Assembly (NCBI RefSeq): GCF_900109135.1
Contig: NZ_FNYT01000007.1
Span: 52,879 to 116,878, forward strand
Source: Trichococcus ilyis
Lineage (GTDB): Bacteria > Bacillota > Bacilli > Lactobacillales > Aerococcaceae
Length of the DNA: 64,000 nucleotides
Direction: 5' to 3'
In this document: positions 8,884 to 18,316 of the stretch, in pieces
Layout of the letters: every line of letters starts with the position of its first letter
How positions within the stretch are numbered: position 1 is the first letter of the stretch
Notes under the pieces: generated by a model
The model's input: only the letters and a program-made list of their open reading frames with translations
Told to the model about the DNA's origin: nothing
Databases searched by the model: none
Position numbers and translations under genes: made by a program

Positions 8884-10473
8884 TTATTCTTCAACGATTA
8901 CTCTATTCAATACCCTATCTACTGTTTTACGAATGCTATTTACCTGCAGACCATAAACCACTTGCACATTTTGACCTTTCTTGATGATTCCACTTGCTCC
9001 AGTCTCGTTCTTCAAAGTCAGCTCATCCACTTTGTCAGGATCGGCCAGCGTGAGACGCAAGCGAGAATAGCAGTTCGTGACGGTTTCAATATTCTCTTCC
9101 CCGCCCAAAGCAGCCACAATCGTACGCGCCAATCCCAACTCGTTTTCAGGTTCTACTGTTTTAGATTTCTTTTTTTGATAATCCTTTTTCGAGTACAATT
9201 TGGTTTCCTGTCCCGACTCCTCGCGACCGATCGTCTTGTAGTCAAATTTCGTGATCAAGAAACGGAACAAGTAATAATAGACTACAAAGAAGAATAAGCC
9301 GACCACAATGTACATCGGCCAAACGGTCCGTTCTGTCCCGAGTGGAACATTATACAAAAGGAAATCTATGAATCCATTCGGCCCGATTGCTCTGACATTC
9401 AGGACATTCAACAAAACCATGCTCAAACCGCTCAAGCCGGCATGAACAATAAACAATAAAGGTGCAACGAACATGAACGAGAACTCGATCGGCTCAGTTA
9501 CACCGGCGATAAAGGACGTCACTGCAGCTGGAATCAAGATAGCACGGGCTTTTGCTTTGTTTTCAGGACTTGCTTTATGGTACATCGCCAAGCAGGCACC
9601 GATCAGTCCAAACATTTTCGAAATTCCGCGGGCATCCCAAATGACGCTCGGTGCTAATAATCCACCATCCGCCTTGGCGATCTCAGCAAAGTAGATGTTG
9701 CGCGCACCCTCAAAAGTTTCCCCGCCGATTTCAGCGATACCGCCCAATTCAGTGTACAGGAATGGTGTGTAGACCAAATGATGGAGGCCGGTCGGGATAA
9801 GCAGGCGTTCCAATGTTCCGTAAAGGAAGATGCCGAAATTGCCGCTCTGGTTGATCAAATTCCCTAAGCTGCTGATGCCGCCTTGGAAGAACGGCCAGAT
9901 GTAAGTGAACAGGATGCCCAGCAAAACAACAACCGGAATCAGAATGATGAATACGAACCGGGTCCCGCCATAGATTTGGAACGCATTGTTGAATTCTTTG
10001 TCGGCAAAACGGTTATGGACGATTGCGGTGACAATTCCGAGGAATATTCCCAAGAAGACGCCCATGTCCAAGACTTGGACACCTAAGACCATCGTCTGTC
10101 CGGTTCCTTGCAGGTTACCTTCCACCAGCATGCCTTGCAAGCCCATAAAACGGTTCATGGCATTGATGAAGACCAGATACCCGAGCAAGGCAATGAATCC
10201 GGCCTCCGCTTTTTTCTTGTTGGCTAATCCAACGGCCAACCCGACACAGAATACGACACCGAGATTCACTAAAATAGAAACGAGTGATCCGGATAGGATT
10301 GTTCCGAATCCGGTTGTAACCGGGTTATTCAAAAACGGCAACACTTCAAGCAATCGTGCGTTAGTAAAAAGATTTCCGATCGCGATCAAAATACCGGCTA
10401 TCGGCAAAATTAAAACGGGAATAAACATCGCTTTGGAAAATTTCTGCATGGTGTCCATGACTCTCTCTCTCAT
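8884..10473 (-). CDS. malP: PTS alpha-glucoside (maltose) transporter EIICB
   Basis: The 529-residue protein has an EIIC domain of the glucose-glucoside family (about 1-400; eight or more helices, conserved GITEP-like loop seen as GVTEPIEF) and a C-terminal EIIB domain (about 445-529) with the phospho-cysteine in TNCYSRLRL at about 468. It imports maltose-type sugars and phosphorylates them; there is no EIIA domain, so a shared EIIA-Glc must be encoded elsewhere. Order and sequence match MalP/GlvC of B. subtilis. A terminator and 142 bp separate it from the upstream regulator gene, so malP-malA has its own promoter. Confidence 0.94.
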   Translation of the reverse strand: MRERVMDTMQKFSKAMFIPVLILPIAGILIAIGNLFTNARLLEVLPFLNNPVTTGFGTILSGSLVSILVNLGVVFCVGLAVGLANKKKAEAGFIALLGYLVFINAMNRFMGLQGMLVEGNLQGTGQTMVLGVQVLDMGVFLGIFLGIVTAIVHNRFADKEFNNAFQIYGGTRFVFIILIPVVVLLGILFTYIWPFFQGGISSLGNLINQSGNFGIFLYGTLERLLIPTGLHHLVYTPFLYTELGGIAEIGGETFEGARNIYFAEIAKADGGLLAPSVIWDARGISKMFGLIGACLAMYHKASPENKAKARAILIPAAVTSFIAGVTEPIEFSFMFVAPLLFIVHAGLSGLSMVLLNVLNVRAIGPNGFIDFLLYNVPLGTERTVWPMYIVVGLFFFVVYYYLFRFLITKFDYKTIGREESGQETKLYSKKDYQKKKSKTVEPENELGLARTIVAALGGEENIETVTNCYSRLRLTLADPDKVDELTLKNETGASGIIKKGQNVQVVYGLQVNSIRKTVDRVLNRVIVEE

Positions 10474-10554
10474 TTGTTTCCCTCCAATATGATTTCTTTA
10501 ACATGACTACAGTTTAGCGGGAATCCATTGGAAATAAAAGGCTTTCATAACGGT

Positions 10555-10588
10555 AAAAAACGTGTTCCGCAAAGACGAAACACGTTTC
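10555..10588 (-). terminator. Terminator of the RpiR-type regulator gene
   Basis: On the minus strand AAACGTGTTTCG pairs with CGGAACACGTTT and ends in a T run. It separates the regulator from malP. Confidence 0.8.
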
Positions 10589-10614
10589 ACTGGCTATTCT
10601 GTTTTGCTGCTTTT

Positions 10615-11400
10615 TTAGGCTTTTTCTGCCTCTGTCGGTTCATCGACTTCATTGATTTTTTTCAAATAACGGCTCAATAAGTATTCCATCAGCAACAACG
10701 TAAAGGGAAAGAATGTGTTGGGCAACAAATTCCGATCATCCAGCTTATGTTGGTCGGTCACCTTAAAATTGAGATCGCTACAATCACCCAACCGGTTGGG
10801 CGTTTCCTTCGTGAAGGCTACTGTAAAGATGCCTTCATCCTTTACCCTCAGCACCTTTTCGATGACACTTTGGGTTTCTCCCGATTTGGAAATGGCTACG
10901 AAAGCGCCGATGTTCTTCAGGTTATTCTCCAACACACCGATAGAATCCAATGTGGTTGCAAGGATGACTTGTTTTCCCAAGAGCAACAATTTTTTGTAGA
11001 GGTACTCGGCTGCGATCGCTGAAAAACCGGCAGCATAGATGAAAATGAATTTCCCCTCCAAATTCAACGCCTTTTCGATGAACTTATCCATATCCTCTAT
11101 TGAATTATGCTGCAGCACAAGTGCATAATCCAACTGGAAAAATTCGTCTTCCGTCTTTCCCGCAGGCACTGTTTCGGCATTCACAAGCGGGAGCAAGTGA
11201 TAATACAGATCGATGAAACCTGTGTATCCCAATTTTTTTGACAAGCGGATGACGGTTGCAGGTGAGGTGTAATTTTCTTTAGCTATCTGGCGGACACCCT
11301 TCTGCAGGACTGTATCCATATTGCTGATGATGTAGGTCAACAGTTTCTGATCAGATTCGTTTAATTCCTTACCTTGAACTAACTTTGAAATATCTACCAC
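10615..11400 (-). CDS. malR: RpiR/MurR-family regulator of the maltose genes
   Basis: The 261-residue protein has an N-terminal helix-turn-helix of the RpiR type (about 15-75; VRQIAKENYTSPATVIRLSKK) and a C-terminal SIS sugar-phosphate-binding domain (about 105-240; YAAGFSAIAAEYLYKK and ISKSGETQSV). In B. subtilis the homologous MalR activates malAP in response to maltose phosphate; the same role is likely. Translation starts at GTG, placed by AGGGGTG nine bases upstream. The gene directly precedes malP in the same direction but is closed off by a terminator. Confidence 0.88.
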   Translation of the reverse strand: MVDISKLVQGKELNESDQKLLTYIISNMDTVLQKGVRQIAKENYTSPATVIRLSKKLGYTGFIDLYYHLLPLVNAETVPAGKTEDEFFQLDYALVLQHNSIEDMDKFIEKALNLEGKFIFIYAAGFSAIAAEYLYKKLLLLGKQVILATTLDSIGVLENNLKNIGAFVAISKSGETQSVIEKVLRVKDEGIFTVAFTKETPNRLGDCSDLNFKVTDQHKLDDRNLLPNTFFPFTLLLMEYLLSRYLKKINEVDEPTEAEKA

Positions 11401-11596
11401 TCACGGATTCACCCCTAAAGTTTTTGTCCTATCCATTATAACGAAAATTAAGCTGTATATACCTATTGGTTCAAAAATATTTGTTGAAATAGCTGAGTTT
11501 TTCGATTCGATTTAATTTGCTGCAGTCCGGTGGAGCGATGCGAAATAATCTTTTTGGCGGACAATTGTGTCGAAAACTTCCGGGCTGTTCAAATCC

Positions 11597-11650
11597 AAAA
11601 AGCCCCCACTATTCAAACACCGCGCGCAGTGTTTGAATAGTGGGGGTTTT
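11597..11650 (-). terminator. Terminator of scrB
   Basis: Arms of 18 bp, CCCCCACTATTCAAACAC and its exact complement, surround CGCGCGCA. The T run for the minus strand is AGCCCCC followed by TTTTT on the reverse side. Confidence 0.9.
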
Positions 11651-11669
11651 CTGATATTATTCTGTTGCT

Positions 11670-13160
11670 TCAGGCCAATTCCCAAAGCGCAAGGCTATAA
11701 TCGACTGTGCTGCCTGCCACGAGCGACAGGCCGTTTTCGCCGGCCTGCGGGAAGACGCGGGAGGTGAAGGTGCCTTCGCCGTCGTTGACGAAGATTTCGA
11801 TCGAACTGGTGTCGACGAAGATCTGCAGTTTCACCGTATCCATCTGTCCGACCGCCAAAGTGCGGGTCGTGCCGTAGCTTTGCGCGAACGGGATGCCGCA
11901 GCGGCTGCGGTCGATCGTGATTTTGTTGGTTGACGGATCCAGGGTGATGCGGAAACGTTTGTCGTTGGCGGCATCTGCGCAGAGATCCAAGGTCACCGGC
12001 GCGTGCTTGTCCGAAGTCGGGAAAGCCAGATCCAGCTGCAGTTCGTAACAGTTGCCGCCGTTGCGTTCGATGCGCTTTTCACCCGCCAGCAAACCGGCTT
12101 CGGAAACCGATTTTTCTTTGCGCAAGGCAACCAGTTCGCGGACGGGTTGCTGGATCAGTTTGCCTTCCTTGACCGACAGTTCGCGCGGCAAAGTCAGGCA
12201 GTGGGCCCAGTCTTCGCTGTCGGTCGGGTACGCGACATCCGGCAAGCCCATCCAGGCCGTCAGGATGCGGCGGCCGTCCGGGCTTTCGGCGGTCTGGGTG
12301 GCGTAGAAATCGAAGCCGGCATCCAGTTCCCGGAAGCCATCGTGCGCCAATTTCAGTTCATCCAGCCGGAAATCATCGGCGATGACGTAGCCGGTCTGGA
12401 AAATGTTGTGGTAGCGGTCGCCTTCCGGCTCGATTCCCTGCGGCGAAAACAGCAATACCGTCTTGCCGTCGATTTCGAACAGGTCCGGGCATTCCCACAT
12501 GTAGCCGAAATCAGGCAGGCCGGCATCGACTTCGCCCATCAGTTCCCACTCCACTGCATCCACCGATCGGTACAAGAGGATCGTGCCGGTCTCATCGCTG
12601 CGCTGGGCGCCGATGACGGCATAATAGATGCCGTGCTGCTCCCAGACTTTCGGGTCGCGGAAGTGGTCGGTGTAGCCTGCCGGATTGCCGGCGATAGCGG
12701 GCGGCAGGAACTTGGTGAAGCTGCCGTCCTCCTCCATGCGGGCAACGATCTGGTTCGGCACCCTTTCCCATTTTTCCGTGCGGACATTGCCTGTGTACAT
12801 GATGTGCAGTTGGCCGTCCTTGACGAAGCCGCTGCCGGAGTAGACGCCGTGGCTGTCGTACTCTGTGTCGGGCAACAACGCGACGCCCTCTTCGTTCCAT
12901 TGCACGAGGTCCGTCGAAGTCAGATGGAACCAGTGCTTCAGGCCGTGGACCGCGCCCATCGGAAACCATTGATAGAAGAGATGCCATTTGCCGTCGAAAT
13001 AGGTGAAGCCGTTCGGATCGTTCAAAAGGCCTGTGTTCGGTTGGATGTGGTAATTTTGGCGGAAGGGGGACTGCGCCACCCTTTTCGCCAGTTCATCGAG
13101 ATAGTTGTCGGAATAATCCGAGAGTTTTTTATAGCGCTCCTCGCGCGTCCATTCTTTCAT
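11670..13160 (-). CDS. scrB: Sucrose-6-phosphate hydrolase, GH32
   Basis: The 496-residue protein has the three GH32 catalytic motifs in order: NDPNG (nucleophile Asp) near residue 46, FRDPKV, and WECPD (acid/base Glu). It lacks a signal peptide and so works in the cytoplasm, splitting sucrose-6-phosphate to glucose-6-phosphate and fructose. The C-terminal 150 residues form the GH32 beta-sandwich. AAAGGAAGG precedes the start. It follows scrA by 24 bp, forming the scrAB operon. A second, quite different GH32 enzyme is encoded at 50359-51861. Confidence 0.93.
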   Translation of the reverse strand: MKEWTREERYKKLSDYSDNYLDELAKRVAQSPFRQNYHIQPNTGLLNDPNGFTYFDGKWHLFYQWFPMGAVHGLKHWFHLTSTDLVQWNEEGVALLPDTEYDSHGVYSGSGFVKDGQLHIMYTGNVRTEKWERVPNQIVARMEEDGSFTKFLPPAIAGNPAGYTDHFRDPKVWEQHGIYYAVIGAQRSDETGTILLYRSVDAVEWELMGEVDAGLPDFGYMWECPDLFEIDGKTVLLFSPQGIEPEGDRYHNIFQTGYVIADDFRLDELKLAHDGFRELDAGFDFYATQTAESPDGRRILTAWMGLPDVAYPTDSEDWAHCLTLPRELSVKEGKLIQQPVRELVALRKEKSVSEAGLLAGEKRIERNGGNCYELQLDLAFPTSDKHAPVTLDLCADAANDKRFRITLDPSTNKITIDRSRCGIPFAQSYGTTRTLAVGQMDTVKLQIFVDTSSIEIFVNDGEGTFTSRVFPQAGENGLSLVAGSTVDYSLALWELA

Positions 13161-13184
13161 CGTTTTATTCCTTCCTTTGTAACT

Positions 13185-14615
13185 TTATTTAGCTTCCTTT
13201 TTACTCCAGTCGCGTTTGCTGAAGAAGTAGGTCATGGCTACGGTCACGACTGTCGCGATCAGCATGCCCAGGACGTAGAACCATAATTGTTCTTGTTTGA
13301 TCGAGATGACGCCTGGCAACCCGGCTGCGCCCAATGCGATCGCTTTGACTTTGAAGAAGGAAATGAATGCGCTGCTGACGCCGGAACCGATCATCGCTGC
13401 GTAGAACGGGTAGCGGTATTTCAAGTTGATACCGAACATCGCAGGCTCAGTGATCCCCAAGTAAGCGGAAATTGCGGATGCGGAAGCCAAGCTTTTCGTT
13501 TTTTGCTCCTTGATCAGGAAGAACATCGCCAATGCTGCAGCACCTTGGGAAACGTTGGACATTGCTGCGATCGGGAAGATGAACGTACCGCCTGTTTTGG
13601 CGATGTCGGCCAACAATTGCGTTTCGACAGCGATGAAGCTATGGTGCATACCGGTAACAACCAGTGGTGCGTAGAAGAATCCGATGATCGCGCCGCCGAT
13701 TGCGCCGGTTGTGTCATACAACCAAACCAGGCTGTTTGTCATCACGTCGCCGAGCGTGCGCGTCAACGGGCCCACCAAGGTGAAAGTCAGGAAACCAGTG
13801 ATGATCAAAGCGAACAGCGGTGTGACCAGGTTATCCAATGATGTGTGCACGCGTTTGTGCAGGAATGTTTCGATTTTAGCCAGGATGAAAGCTGCAAACA
13901 GGATCGGCAGGACTGTTCCTTGGTAACCGACTTTCGCGATTTCGAAGCCGAAGATATCCCAGAAAGGCACTTCGCCCGCCGCCAAAACGGATGGATAAGC
14001 ATAAGCGTTGACCAGATCCGGATGGACCATCAACATCCCCAAAACAGCTCCCAAGTATGGGTTTCCGCCGAATTTCTGCGTCGCGCTGAAACCGATCAGG
14101 ACAGGCAGGAAGACATATGCCGCATTGGAGAAGGTATTGATCATCGCCGCAAAACCTTCGAAGGCAGGATACGCTTCAATCAGCGATTTTCCGGCAACGA
14201 ACAGATCCTGTGCAGTGAATACGTTGTTCAAACCCATCATCAAACCACAAGCAACGATGGCCGGGATGATCGGTACGAAGATATCCGAAAGCATCTTGAC
14301 GCCCTGTTGGATCGGGTTCAGTTTTTGCGTACCGGCTGTCTTGACTTCCTCTTTGCTCATGGCGTCGATGCCGGCCATTTTAATGAACTCTTTGTAAACT
14401 TCATTGACGGTTCCGGATCCAAGAATGATCTGATATTGGCCGGCTGTGGAGAATGTCCCCTTGACTACATCCAAGTCGTCCAATTTCGCTTGATCGACTT
14501 TGCCTTCATCCTTCAAAACCAGGCGCAGGCGTGTCGCGCAGTGCGTCGCTGCCTGTACGTTGTCTTTTCCACCGATATCCGTCAACAATTCTTCTGCAAT
14601 CTTTTTGTAATCCAT
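13185..14615 (-). CDS. scrA: PTS sucrose transporter EIIBC
   Basis: The 476-residue protein begins with an EIIB domain (1-90) with the phospho-cysteine C26 in [10 protein letters not shown], followed by an EIIC domain of ten or so helices including GITEPAMFG. This EIIB-EIIC order and the pairing with scrB identify a sucrose PTS permease (ScrA/SacP). It lacks the C-terminal EIIA domain found in some ScrA proteins and so depends on an EIIA from elsewhere. It is the first gene of the scrAB unit, which has two operators in its leader. Confidence 0.93.
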   Translation of the reverse strand: MDYKKIAEELLTDIGGKDNVQAATHCATRLRLVLKDEGKVDQAKLDDLDVVKGTFSTAGQYQIILGSGTVNEVYKEFIKMAGIDAMSKEEVKTAGTQKLNPIQQGVKMLSDIFVPIIPAIVACGLMMGLNNVFTAQDLFVAGKSLIEAYPAFEGFAAMINTFSNAAYVFLPVLIGFSATQKFGGNPYLGAVLGMLMVHPDLVNAYAYPSVLAAGEVPFWDIFGFEIAKVGYQGTVLPILFAAFILAKIETFLHKRVHTSLDNLVTPLFALIITGFLTFTLVGPLTRTLGDVMTNSLVWLYDTTGAIGGAIIGFFYAPLVVTGMHHSFIAVETQLLADIAKTGGTFIFPIAAMSNVSQGAAALAMFFLIKEQKTKSLASASAISAYLGITEPAMFGINLKYRYPFYAAMIGSGVSSAFISFFKVKAIALGAAGLPGVISIKQEQLWFYVLGMLIATVVTVAMTYFFSKRDWSKKEAK

Positions 14616-14684
14616 TTTTTCTCCCTCTTTCCTTAGATAGGCTGTGCGATAAATAAGTGCAATAAAAAATTGATCTCATTTTTC

Positions 14685-14790
14685 GGAACCGGTTCCTTTC
14701 GGTTCCAAAATGATAAGGAGCTGGTTTTTCGCATCGTTGAAACCGGTTCCTCTTGATATGTATGGTAAACCCTTTCAAAGATAAAGTCAA
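14685..14790 (-). promoter_or_regulatory. scrAB promoter with two repressor operators
   Basis: On the minus strand TTGACT (14785-14790) and TACCAT (14762-14767) are spaced by 17 bp. Downstream lie two LacI-type palindromes: 14739-14750, one mismatch from perfect (GGAACCGGTTTC), and 14685-14696, perfect (GGAACCGGTTCC), 54 bp apart. The arrangement fits a ScrR-type repressor looping between two sites. No repressor gene is adjacent. Confidence 0.8.
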
Positions 14791-14837
14791 GCGTTTTTCT
14801 TAAAAAATTTCTCCGATTGTAAAAATGGAGACACCAA

Positions 14838-14873
14838 ACGCAAAGGCACCCTATTGTCCGAGCGCCTTTGCGT
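14838..14873 (-). terminator. Terminator between the LRR gene and scrA
   Basis: ACGCAAAGGC and its exact complement form a 10-bp stem with a 16-nt loop. It lies upstream of the scrA promoter and downstream of the LRR lipoprotein gene. The trailing T run is short. Confidence 0.7.
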
Positions 14874-14987
14874 GTTTAGTGCATCCAGGCTTTAACAAGG
14901 CCGCAATGTCTCTCCAGAGGCGTCATCCACCTTCAGTTTCTGCAGACAGATTTCACAAGGAATGCAGATTCCAGTCTCATGCACTCA

Positions 14988-16340
14988 TTATTCGAACCAG
15001 GTGATGTCGCAGCCCGGCAGAGCGCTCTGCAGCTCTTCTTGTTGTTGGGTATTGATGCCTGACCTGCTGATCAGCAGTTTCCCCAACTTGGCCAGACCCA
15101 TCAAAGGTCTGGTATCACTGATCGGATTCTCATTCAAATCCAAGTACCAAAGTTCCGTCAGGTTCGCCAAAGCAGTGATGTCGCTGATCCGGTTACCGGC
15201 CAGACTCAAATGTCTGATTTTTGCAAGGCTAGCCAAGCTGTCGATCGCGCTGATCTGATTCTGCGCCAAATCCAGGTAAACCAATTCAGTAAGGCCTGCC
15301 ATGGCTCCGGCATCTTTCACTTGCGCCCCTCTGACCTCGAGGTGGGTCAGTTCCAGCAAATCCGCCAAACTGCCCAGTTCCTCGACCGGCGTATTGTTCA
15401 GATCCAGGCGCGTCAGTTTCGTCAGCTTGGCCAATGGGGTGAGGTCGCTGATTTCAGTCCCGCTCAAGTCCAACGTCAGCAGGTTCCCCAATCCCTCCAG
15501 CCCGTTGGCGTCGCTGATCCCGGTGCCGCTCAAGTCCAGTGTCAGCAAATGCGTCAATCCGGATACGGCGCCGATGTCGTTTATGGGCGTGTTCTCCAGT
15601 TCTAGGATGGTCAGCTGCGTCAAGCCGGATACGGCTGCGATATCGGCGACCTGGGTATTGCCCAAGTTCAGGTAGCGCAGCTGTTGTGCGTCCTTCAAGG
15701 CAGCAATATCCTCGACTCTGGTGTTGCGCAAGTTCAATGACTGGAGGCTTTCCATTCCAGTCAAGGGACGGATATCGTTGACGGCGGTGTCGTTCAGGTA
15801 GAGCATCGCCAACTGCTTTAACCCCGCCAACGGTTTGATGTCTTCCAGCTTGTTGTTGTTCAGATACAACGTTTTGAGCCGGGTCAGATCGGCCAAGGCT
15901 GCAACGTCCTCAACTCGGGTATGGCTGATATCCAGGTATTCCAGTTGCGACAAGCCGGCCAAGCTGCTAATGTCGCTGACTTCTGTTTGGTTCAGGTGAA
16001 GGATCCGCAAATTGGTGAAATGTTCGATCCCATCAATGGCGCTGATGTCTTTGTTGCCCAGATAGAGCGCGTCAACCGCTTCGACGTCACTTGCCGCAAG
16101 CTCGCCTTCTTCTTTGCCGATCAGCTTGCGCACATAAAGCTCCAGGTCTTCATCGGCGAATGTCAGTACCGTGCCGGCGCCCGCAGTTTCGCTATCCTTT
16201 TCTGTTTCCTTATCGCTGGCGGCTTGGGCGGAGCTCTCCTGGCTGGTTTGTGCTCCACTCTGTCCGGTTGTCGTTGTGCTGGTGCAGCCCGCCAGTGATA
16301 GCAGGACGAAGAGGAACAGCAGCCTTATTCTTTTTTCCAT
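14988..16340 (-). CDS. Leucine-rich-repeat lipoprotein, internalin-like
   Basis: The 450-residue protein starts with a lipoprotein signal (MEKRIRLLFLFVLL, lipobox LAGC) followed by a Thr/Ser/Glu-rich linker. From about residue 85 to the end it consists of roughly 15 repeats of 21-22 residues of the pattern LxxLxxLxLxxTxVxDIxxL, the internalin-type LRR. It is anchored to the outer face of the membrane and probably binds a protein or polysaccharide. The start at 16340 is supported by AGGAGG nine bases upstream; the longer frame to 16388 lacks this. No sortase signal is present. It stands alone between terminators. Confidence 0.88.
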   Translation of the reverse strand: MEKRIRLLFLFVLLSLAGCTSTTTTGQSGAQTSQESSAQAASDKETEKDSETAGAGTVLTFADEDLELYVRKLIGKEEGELAASDVEAVDALYLGNKDISAIDGIEHFTNLRILHLNQTEVSDISSLAGLSQLEYLDISHTRVEDVAALADLTRLKTLYLNNNKLEDIKPLAGLKQLAMLYLNDTAVNDIRPLTGMESLQSLNLRNTRVEDIAALKDAQQLRYLNLGNTQVADIAAVSGLTQLTILELENTPINDIGAVSGLTHLLTLDLSGTGISDANGLEGLGNLLTLDLSGTEISDLTPLAKLTKLTRLDLNNTPVEELGSLADLLELTHLEVRGAQVKDAGAMAGLTELVYLDLAQNQISAIDSLASLAKIRHLSLAGNRISDITALANLTELWYLDLNENPISDTRPLMGLAKLGKLLISRSGINTQQQEELQSALPGCDITWFE

Positions 16341-16554
16341 AAAAAACAGCCTCCTTTTTTGGGAAAAAACTGCCAGAGCTGACGACATGCACTATGCTGG
16401 AATGGGTCGTCAGAACGTGATCGCTGAATCGAATCATTTTGATCCGATAATAATCTGCCTTATGCCTATTATAAGGCTCCTCCTGTTTAAGCGCTACCAT
16501 TAAGGGTTTCCTTGCCTTTTGCGGGCATTCAATCCCTATGTTTTTCTCATTCAG

Positions 16555-16606
16555 AAAAAAAAACAGGCCGAGCTTCGGAGTCTTTCTCCGAAGCCCGGTC
16601 TGTTTT
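16555..16606 (-). terminator. Terminator of the OFA transporter gene
   Basis: Twenty-base arms at 16561-16580 and 16586-16605 pair with two mismatches around a 5-nt loop; the minus strand continues into a long T run. Confidence 0.88.
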
Positions 16607-16617
16607 GAATGATGTCT

Positions 16618-17853
16618 CTATTGGGCAGCTTCCACAGCCGGCTTGGCAGCGCCTTTGCTTTTTGCATAGACCAGACTCAAACCCAATCCGGCAAGAACGA
16701 CTGCTATCGCGACGTAGAAGGCTTTCGTGAAGTCGCCATTGTTTGCGGCAGCCAACGAAGCGGTCACTTTCGGCGCAACGAAAGCGGCGCTCGAAAAGCC
16801 AATGAAGACGATGCCGTAGTTGACGCCCTGGTTAGCCGGACCGAAATTATCCATGACCAAGCCCGGAAAGATGCCCATGACGCCGCCGAAGCAGAGTCCC
16901 AAGGTGACGACTCCGACAGCGAAAGACCAGATTTGGTTGACGCTGACGAGCAGGACGAAGGCAAAAATGATCGCGCTGTAGATGATGATGACCGCGCGGA
17001 TCTGGCCGATGCGATCGGAGACCGCGCCCCAGAATACCCGTCCGGACGTGTTGCTCAAGGAATATAGGCTGACATAAGCGGCTGCAGCCGAGGCCGACAG
17101 ACCGAACATCGACTGCCCGATCAACGAGGCGTTCGAAGCGATCATCAAGCCGGAAAAGGCGCCCATCGCGAACATCAGGATCAGCAAGTAGAAAGCCGGA
17201 CTCGCCAGCATTTCCTTCCAGTTTTTGTTTGCTCCGCTTACCTTGGTTGGCACGATTTCAGAGGCTGCAGCCTCTTGCGGCACAATCTGTTTCGGCGCCG
17301 AACGGATGAACAGGCTAAAACAGAAGCCAATCAGCGCATACGCCAAGCCCATACGCCAGAAAGCCTGGCTAACGCCGTAGCGTTCGATCAGCGCATTCGC
17401 GATCGGCGCTGCGATGATTGCCGCGCCGCCCATGCCGCCGGTGATCAGTCCGGAAGCCAAGCCTTTTTTGTCCGGGAAGAAACGGATCGTATTACTGAGG
17501 CAGGCGGAATAGGCAAAATTCTGCGCGAAACCTCCGAAGATGCCGTAGATCAGATACAGTTGGAAAATGCTTGTCGCCTGCCCGGTGAAGGCGAAGCTGA
17601 CCCCGAAGAGGACGACGCCGATGCGCGCGATCCATTTCGCCCAGCCGCGGTCCGTCAAATAGCCGCCGAAGATCATCGGGATCGGCCCCACTGCCGAATT
17701 GAGCGCGAACGCCATCATGATGTCCGGCACCGCCCATCCCCGCAATTCCGCCAACGGCCCCGCGAACACACTGAATGTGTAGACGATACCGGAGCACAAC
17801 AAGATCCCCATCGAGCTTATCAGGACCACCCAACGATTTGTTTCTTTTGTCAT
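16618..17853 (-). CDS. MFS transporter, OFA (oxalate/formate antiporter) family
   Basis: The 411-residue protein has twelve predicted membrane helices. The N-terminus (NRWVVLISSMGILLCSGIVY) and the helix-2 region (GGYLTDRG) are typical of the oxalate:formate antiporter subfamily of the major facilitator superfamily. The transported compound is probably a small carboxylate but cannot be read from sequence. AAAGGGG precedes the start. The gene is monocistronic, with its own terminator; upstream lies an AT-rich leader and a family A repeat. Confidence 0.85.
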   Translation of the reverse strand: MTKETNRWVVLISSMGILLCSGIVYTFSVFAGPLAELRGWAVPDIMMAFALNSAVGPIPMIFGGYLTDRGWAKWIARIGVVLFGVSFAFTGQATSIFQLYLIYGIFGGFAQNFAYSACLSNTIRFFPDKKGLASGLITGGMGGAAIIAAPIANALIERYGVSQAFWRMGLAYALIGFCFSLFIRSAPKQIVPQEAAASEIVPTKVSGANKNWKEMLASPAFYLLILMFAMGAFSGLMIASNASLIGQSMFGLSASAAAAYVSLYSLSNTSGRVFWGAVSDRIGQIRAVIIIYSAIIFAFVLLVSVNQIWSFAVGVVTLGLCFGGVMGIFPGLVMDNFGPANQGVNYGIVFIGFSSAAFVAPKVTASLAAANNGDFTKAFYVAIAVVLAGLGLSLVYAKSKGAAKPAVEAAQ

Positions 17854-18095
17854 TCTTTTTACCCCTTTTCCGATTTCCTTGTCTATTTTTCAGGGCTGGC
17901 GGCAGGCGAGGCGTGCCGCTGTCCCAATATTTGCTGATGCCTTTCATTTTTGAAGGTTGTTCCAGTATGCCACGGAAATCGGCTATAGGGTAACACTTAA
18001 TTAATATATATAGTTATAGCCTGATGTTATACATTAGTAAGCTGATCAATTCTGAGGGCTCATATTGTTCCAGTTGTGCGTCCGGAGTGCTCTTC

Positions 18096-18250
18096 TCTCG
18101 ACAATAAGGATACCGAAAACCACATAACGTCCGACAGATCCTCCTTCTGTCGGGCTTTAGCCCAGGACGGTGTCGCGGATTGTCGAGAAATCACGCTTCT
18201 GTCGACAAAAACAATACCGAAAACCGCAAAACACCCGACAGCCCGCCAGG
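18096..18250 (+). repeat. Palindrome family A, 1.5 copies (104-bp period)
   Basis: TCTCGACA at 18096 and TGTCGACA at 18200 are exactly 104 bp apart. Between them stands the CCGACAG/CTGTCGG hairpin (18130-18154) and the GGGCTTTAGCCCAGGACGGTG segment; after 18200 half of a second unit follows. It lies in the 460-base gap between the OFA and AEC genes, whose remainder is the AT-rich OFA leader. Confidence 0.8.
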
Positions 18251-18261
18251 AATTTGGCTAC

Positions 18262-18298
18262 AAAAAAATAAGCCGCCTCAGTCAATCTGAGGCAGCCT
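18262..18298 (-). terminator. Terminator of the AEC permease gene
   Basis: GCCTCAG (18275) and CTGAGGC (18287) form the stem; the minus strand runs on into TTATTTTTTTG. Confidence 0.85.
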
Positions 18299-18316
18299 GA
18301 TTCATTGCATAAGTTG

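Noticed and set aside
10517..10540. Catabolite-control site upstream of malP
   Set aside because: The best match (TGAAAGCCTTTTAT on the minus strand) has two mismatches including the central CG.
12003..13286. 427-residue plus-strand open frame
   Set aside because: It is the antisense shadow of scrB and the end of scrA, whose GH32 and PTS motifs prove the minus strand.
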